DNA from: an uncultured Planctomycetaceae bacterium
Lineage (GTDB): Bacteria > Planctomycetota > Planctomycetia > Pirellulales > Pirellulaceae
Direction of reading: 5' to 3'
Assembly (NCBI GenBank): GCA_903927685.1
Contig: CAIYOB010000246.1
Location: 1 to 36,273 of the forward strand
Length of the DNA: 36,273 nucleotides
Positions 33,622-36,273 of this stretch are shown here, in pieces. Position 1 is the first letter of the stretch. Every line of letters starts with the position of its first letter. The position numbers were made by a program, and so were the translations under genes. The notes below the pieces were generated by a model. That model was not told the DNA's origin. It did no database searches and saw only the letters and a program-made list of their open reading frames with translations.

Positions 33622-34064
33622 GCCAAAAGACACCAGGAGTGCCTCACATCGTCAATAAGCGAACCTGTCCCGCTTATATTACGCGCCGAAACCCAAACGG
33701 CCGCCGGGCGAAAAGACGAAACGGCGACGACCTACCCGAGACCTACCAGACGCTGCTCGCCGACTCGACGGTCGAACCCCGTCAACGCCAGACGGCCGAG
33801 GAGAAGATCGAGAAGTTGAAGTCGGGCGATGGGAAAGCGAGAAGATGAGAACCAAGACGCCCATGAAGCACATCCCCACGCTTGTCGCCGCCCTACGGCT
33901 GCCTCCCCTGGTCGCGGCCGCTGGACGATCGCCGGCGCCGACCGCCGTCGGCCACGTTCCCCTCGTCTTGTTTAATCACGCTTCCTCGGTTAGAACTAAG
34001 TCCGTGGTCAGGAATCAGATTCCATCGACCGTGTGGTTATCCAAGCAAAAGGGAGACGGCCGCC
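33622..34064. other. 443 bases with an orphan signal-peptide-like stretch and a candidate promoter
   Basis: A short open frame ending at 33848 has a charged C-terminal-looking tail (STVEPRQRQTAEEKIEKL) whose stop overlaps an ATG at 33845 (ATGA). Downstream from the ATG at 33863, MKHIPTLVAALRLPPLVAAA resembles a planctomycete signal peptide but leads into unrelated sequence. Both look like remnants of lost genes. No intact gene is supported. Confidence 0.4.
33968..33996 (+). promoter_or_regulatory. candidate sigma70-type promoter for the GH29-like gene
   Basis: TTGTTT (33968-33973) and TAGAAC (33991-33996) are separated by 17 bases, the ideal spacing, about 70 bases before the start codon. 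The match is moderate and not tested. Confidence 0.3.
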
Positions 34065-35030
34065 ATGAAACGCACTCTTGCACTAGTCCTCCTTCTCGCC
34101 GCTACGGGCGCCCTCGGCGCGGCCGACGCGGTTGAGCCTCATCGGGCCGACTGGCTCCACGCGGCCCAGTGGGGCGTCTTTACGCACTACCTGACGGATC
34201 CGAAAACATCGGCCGAGGCGTGGAACAAACAGGTCGACGGCTTCGATGTCCCCGGTCTGGCGAGGCAGTTGGAGTCGACCGGCTGCCGGTACGTCGTCCT
34301 CACCCTCGGTCAGAACTCCGGCCACTACTGCGCGCCGAACGAGGTCTACGACCGAATCTCGGGCATCCAGCCCAGCAAGTGCGCGAAGCGCGACATCGTC
34401 GCCGACCTGCACACCGCCCTCGCGTCGAAGGGGATCCGACTCATGCTTTACCTGCCCTGCCAGACGCCCGCCCACGAGCGCGCCGCCAAGAAAGCCTTCG
34501 GCCTGCCGCAGAACGGCTGGGACGAGCCGATCGACGAGGCCTTCGCCCGGAAATGGGCCGAGGTCATCGCCTGCTGGTCCACTCGCTACGGAAAGAAGGT
34601 TTCCGGCTGGTGGTTCGACGGCGGATACGCGCACACCAAATTCAACGACGCCATCGCGCAGATCTACGCCGACGCCGTCCGCCAGGGGAACCCCGACGCC
34701 ATCGCGACCTTCAACCCGGGCATCAAGCTCGTCCGGCACAGCCGGGCGGAGGACTACACGGCCGGCGAGATCGACGATCCGCGGGCCGTCAAGTGCGCCG
34801 GCCGCTGGATCGACGGCTCCCAGTGGCACATGCTCAGCTACCTCGGCCCGACGTGGGGCGCAGGCCCGCCCCGGTTCAAGGACGAGGTCGTGGTCGAGGT
34901 GACCCGCAACCTGATCGAGTCCGGCGGCGCGGTGACATGGGACGTGCCCATCCAGCCGGGCGGCCTGATCCCCGAGCCGTTCGTCAGGCAGCTCGTCGCG
35001 CTCCGCAAGGGCCTCACCGCGCCGGAATGA
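34065..35030 (+). CDS. secreted GH29-like (alpha-L-fucosidase-like) protein
   Basis: The ATG at 34065 has GGGAG upstream and begins a clear Sec signal peptide, MKRTLALVLLLAATGALGAADA. An upstream open frame is ignored because it buries this signal. The mature part has the barrel pattern of GH29-like proteins: WGVFTHY near the start, a YVVLTLGQNSGHYC strand, GIRLMLYLPCQ, and GWWFDGGY, where the Asp corresponds to the catalytic nucleophile position of alpha-L-fucosidases. At 321 residues it is shorter than classical fucosidases (over 400) and lacks an obvious C-terminal beta domain, so substrate and activity are uncertain. It probably acts on fucose-containing polysaccharide outside the cytoplasm. 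Confidence 0.75.
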   Translation: MKRTLALVLLLAATGALGAADAVEPHRADWLHAAQWGVFTHYLTDPKTSAEAWNKQVDGFDVPGLARQLESTGCRYVVLTLGQNSGHYCAPNEVYDRISGIQPSKCAKRDIVADLHTALASKGIRLMLYLPCQTPAHERAAKKAFGLPQNGWDEPIDEAFARKWAEVIACWSTRYGKKVSGWWFDGGYAHTKFNDAIAQIYADAVRQGNPDAIATFNPGIKLVRHSRAEDYTAGEIDDPRAVKCAGRWIDGSQWHMLSYLGPTWGAGPPRFKDEVVVEVTRNLIESGGAVTWDVPIQPGGLIPEPFVRQLVALRKGLTAPE

Positions 35031-35444
35031 GATTGTCGCGAGGTATCGGAGCCGCCGACGCGATTCACGCGGACGATCCAGAAGCCCGAGACGAAATGAC
35101 GGTTCGTCAGAACCTTGGCGATCGCGAGACACAACGAGCCCGGGAAAGGGAAACAGCCGTGATCCTATCTCGACGCCTGCTTGGCGTCGGAGTTGCCTAC
35201 TCGATGCCAACCGCTGGCCAAGGGCGGCACGCGTTATCATCTCGACCTGCGTCCGGTGCATCGCCGTTGCACCGGCGGCCTCGTCTGGGAAGTCGTACCC
35301 CGGGCGGACCACTTGAGCATGGCCTTCTCGAACGAGCACCGATAGCCCGCAGTCGAGATGGTCTTTCCGTTCGACGTGCGCGCTGCAATGACGACAGCCT
35401 TGGCCTCGCGCTGGGCCGGGGATGGCGGCGGGATCCGCCGCGGT
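35031..35444. other. intergenic region, no supported gene
   Basis: This 414-base stretch lies between the GH29-like gene and the recognisable end of the PQQ-propeller gene on the other strand. Open frames exist but none has family motifs or a start signal. No terminator-like hairpin with a T run was found for either converging gene. Confidence 0.4.
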
Positions 35445-36272
35445 AGGCCGCAGATCCAGGCACCGCAGCTCTTTTTCGTTCCGCAGGTACAGCAGGCCTC
35501 CGCTCAGCGCGGGCGCGGAGAAACACCGGCCCGCCAGCAGACCGGCCGTGGTCTGCGACACGGGCTGGCAGTCTCGGGGGCTGACGGCGACCGACGCCAG
35601 CCGGCCCCGCTCGTCGAACAGGATCAGCCGGTCGCCCACGGCAATCGAGGCGGCGTTTCGCAAGCGGGATTTCCAGCGCCACATCAAGCGGCCGGTCTCC
35701 ATCTGCACGCACCGCAGGCCGCCGCCGATCGTGCCGAACCCATACACGTAGCCGTCCCGGCAGACGAGGTTGTTGTAGTGGCTGTCCAGCACCTGCTTGT
35801 GGCCCCGCCACAATTCCTGATAGTTCACTCGAGCACGGTAGGCGGTGGGATAACGAAAGGTCCACCGCGTCCGACCGGAGTCCGCCCGCGCGCCCTCAAC
35901 CACCTCGTCGTCGCCGTCGCGATAGAACAGCACCAACGTGCCGCTGCTCACCACCGGCGCGGCATAGCCGGTCCCCAGGGGACGAGACCAACGCACGGGC
36001 GGCCCCGCGTCGGACCACTGGACCAGCACATTCGTCTCCCGCGACACGCAGTTGTGGTCCGGCCCGAAGAGCCCGGGCCAGCCCGCGGAGCCATCGCCGC
36101 CCGCGCCGTCTCCCGGCGGGGCGGGCGGAGAAGAAGACGTCACACCGCGCCCGAGCGCCACGCCACGTTCGGCGGTCGCTGCCGAAGGGCGGTTACAACC
36201 GGCGCTGGCGACCACCAGGCCGCTCAGCAGCGGCCCCCAAAGACTGGCCGTGGATGCGACGCGTCGGTGCAT
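35445..36272 (-). CDS. PQQ-type beta-propeller lipoprotein (3' end unresolved)
   Basis: From the ATG at 36270-36272 the product begins MHRRVASTASLWGPL and a hydrophobic run ending ASAGC, a lipoprotein signal with Cys at residue 26. WPGLFGPDHNCVS is the usual opening (WPxFRGPxxxG-like) of planctomycete PQQ-propeller proteins. Blade-like units follow: GYAAPVVSSGTLVLF, YNNLVCRDGYVYGF, LRCVQMETGRLMWRW and SAPALSGGLLYLRNEKEL, ending CLDLRP. Such proteins are thought to be scaffolds or dehydrogenase-like propellers; no active-site role is claimed. The frame then stays open, without homology, to a stop at 34083, running antisense through the GH29-like gene. The coordinates given stop at the last recognisable residue. 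The true stop, or a frameshift near 35445, is not resolved, and the start is at the window edge. Confidence 0.7.
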
Positions 36273-36273
36273 G

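Noticed and set aside
32068..33633. 521-codon minus-strand open frame opposite the enolase-superfamily gene
   Set aside because: Only its first 37 codons (RAYT N-terminus) are meaningful; the remainder is antisense to a well-supported enzyme.

Overview
The window looks like a piece of a GC-rich planctomycete chromosome, probably of the Pirellula/Planctomycetia type. This is inferred from protein architecture: two proteins carry the N-terminal LEPR-XLL-like export motif (LEALEDRRLM-type) together with a C-terminal dockerin-like pair of EF-hand loops, there is a Ser/Thr kinase fused to WD40 repeats, PQQ-type propeller lipoproteins are present, and relics of REP-associated (Y1/RAYT) transposases occur. 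No species can be named from the sequence alone.

Layout. 1-2.7 kb: two minus-strand genes, a lipoprotein and moeA (molybdopterin molybdenumtransferase), followed by an intergenic stretch holding a tRNA-like remnant. 2.7-21.2 kb: a single uninterrupted 18.4-kb gene for a 6147-residue multidomain exported protein. It contains a matrixin-like domain whose zinc site has lost all three histidines, pre-peptidase C-terminal (PPC) domains, parallel beta-helices, a choice-of-anchor L domain, about ten copies of an unnamed 'FEFD' module, an 8 x 46-residue ELWxxDGT-type repeat array, a von Willebrand A domain, a GEVED domain and a dockerin. 21.3-23.9 kb: a second LEPR/dockerin protein with an intact HExxH metalloprotease motif. 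24-30.2 kb: a small conserved-looking hypothetical gene, 0.9 kb with no convincing gene, an RD-type Ser/Thr kinase with a membrane segment and 14 WD40-like repeats, and a DUF3592-like membrane protein.

30.2-34 kb is a gene graveyard. It holds the C-lobe of a decayed kinase, a REP-like palindrome, a RAYT transposase broken by a net 5-base deletion and running in frame into the last 64 codons of a metY-like gene, an apparently intact Tat-exported enolase-superfamily enzyme, a second RAYT N-terminal scrap on the other strand, and an orphan signal peptide. 34-36.3 kb: a secreted GH29-like (alpha-L-fucosidase-like) protein and, on the opposite strand, a PQQ-propeller lipoprotein whose 3' end is unclear.

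The most interesting part is the pair of large exported proteins at 2.7-23.9 kb. They share the same N-terminal and C-terminal sorting-type modules. In at least four places one domain appears to be nested inside a loop of another: anchor-L in a beta-helix, the ELW array in a PPC domain, VWA in a beta-helix, and a jelly-roll-like segment in an SdrD_B/Cna-B-like domain. I read this as a giant surface scaffold with a pseudo-protease domain encoded next to a possibly active protease; the functional link is inference.
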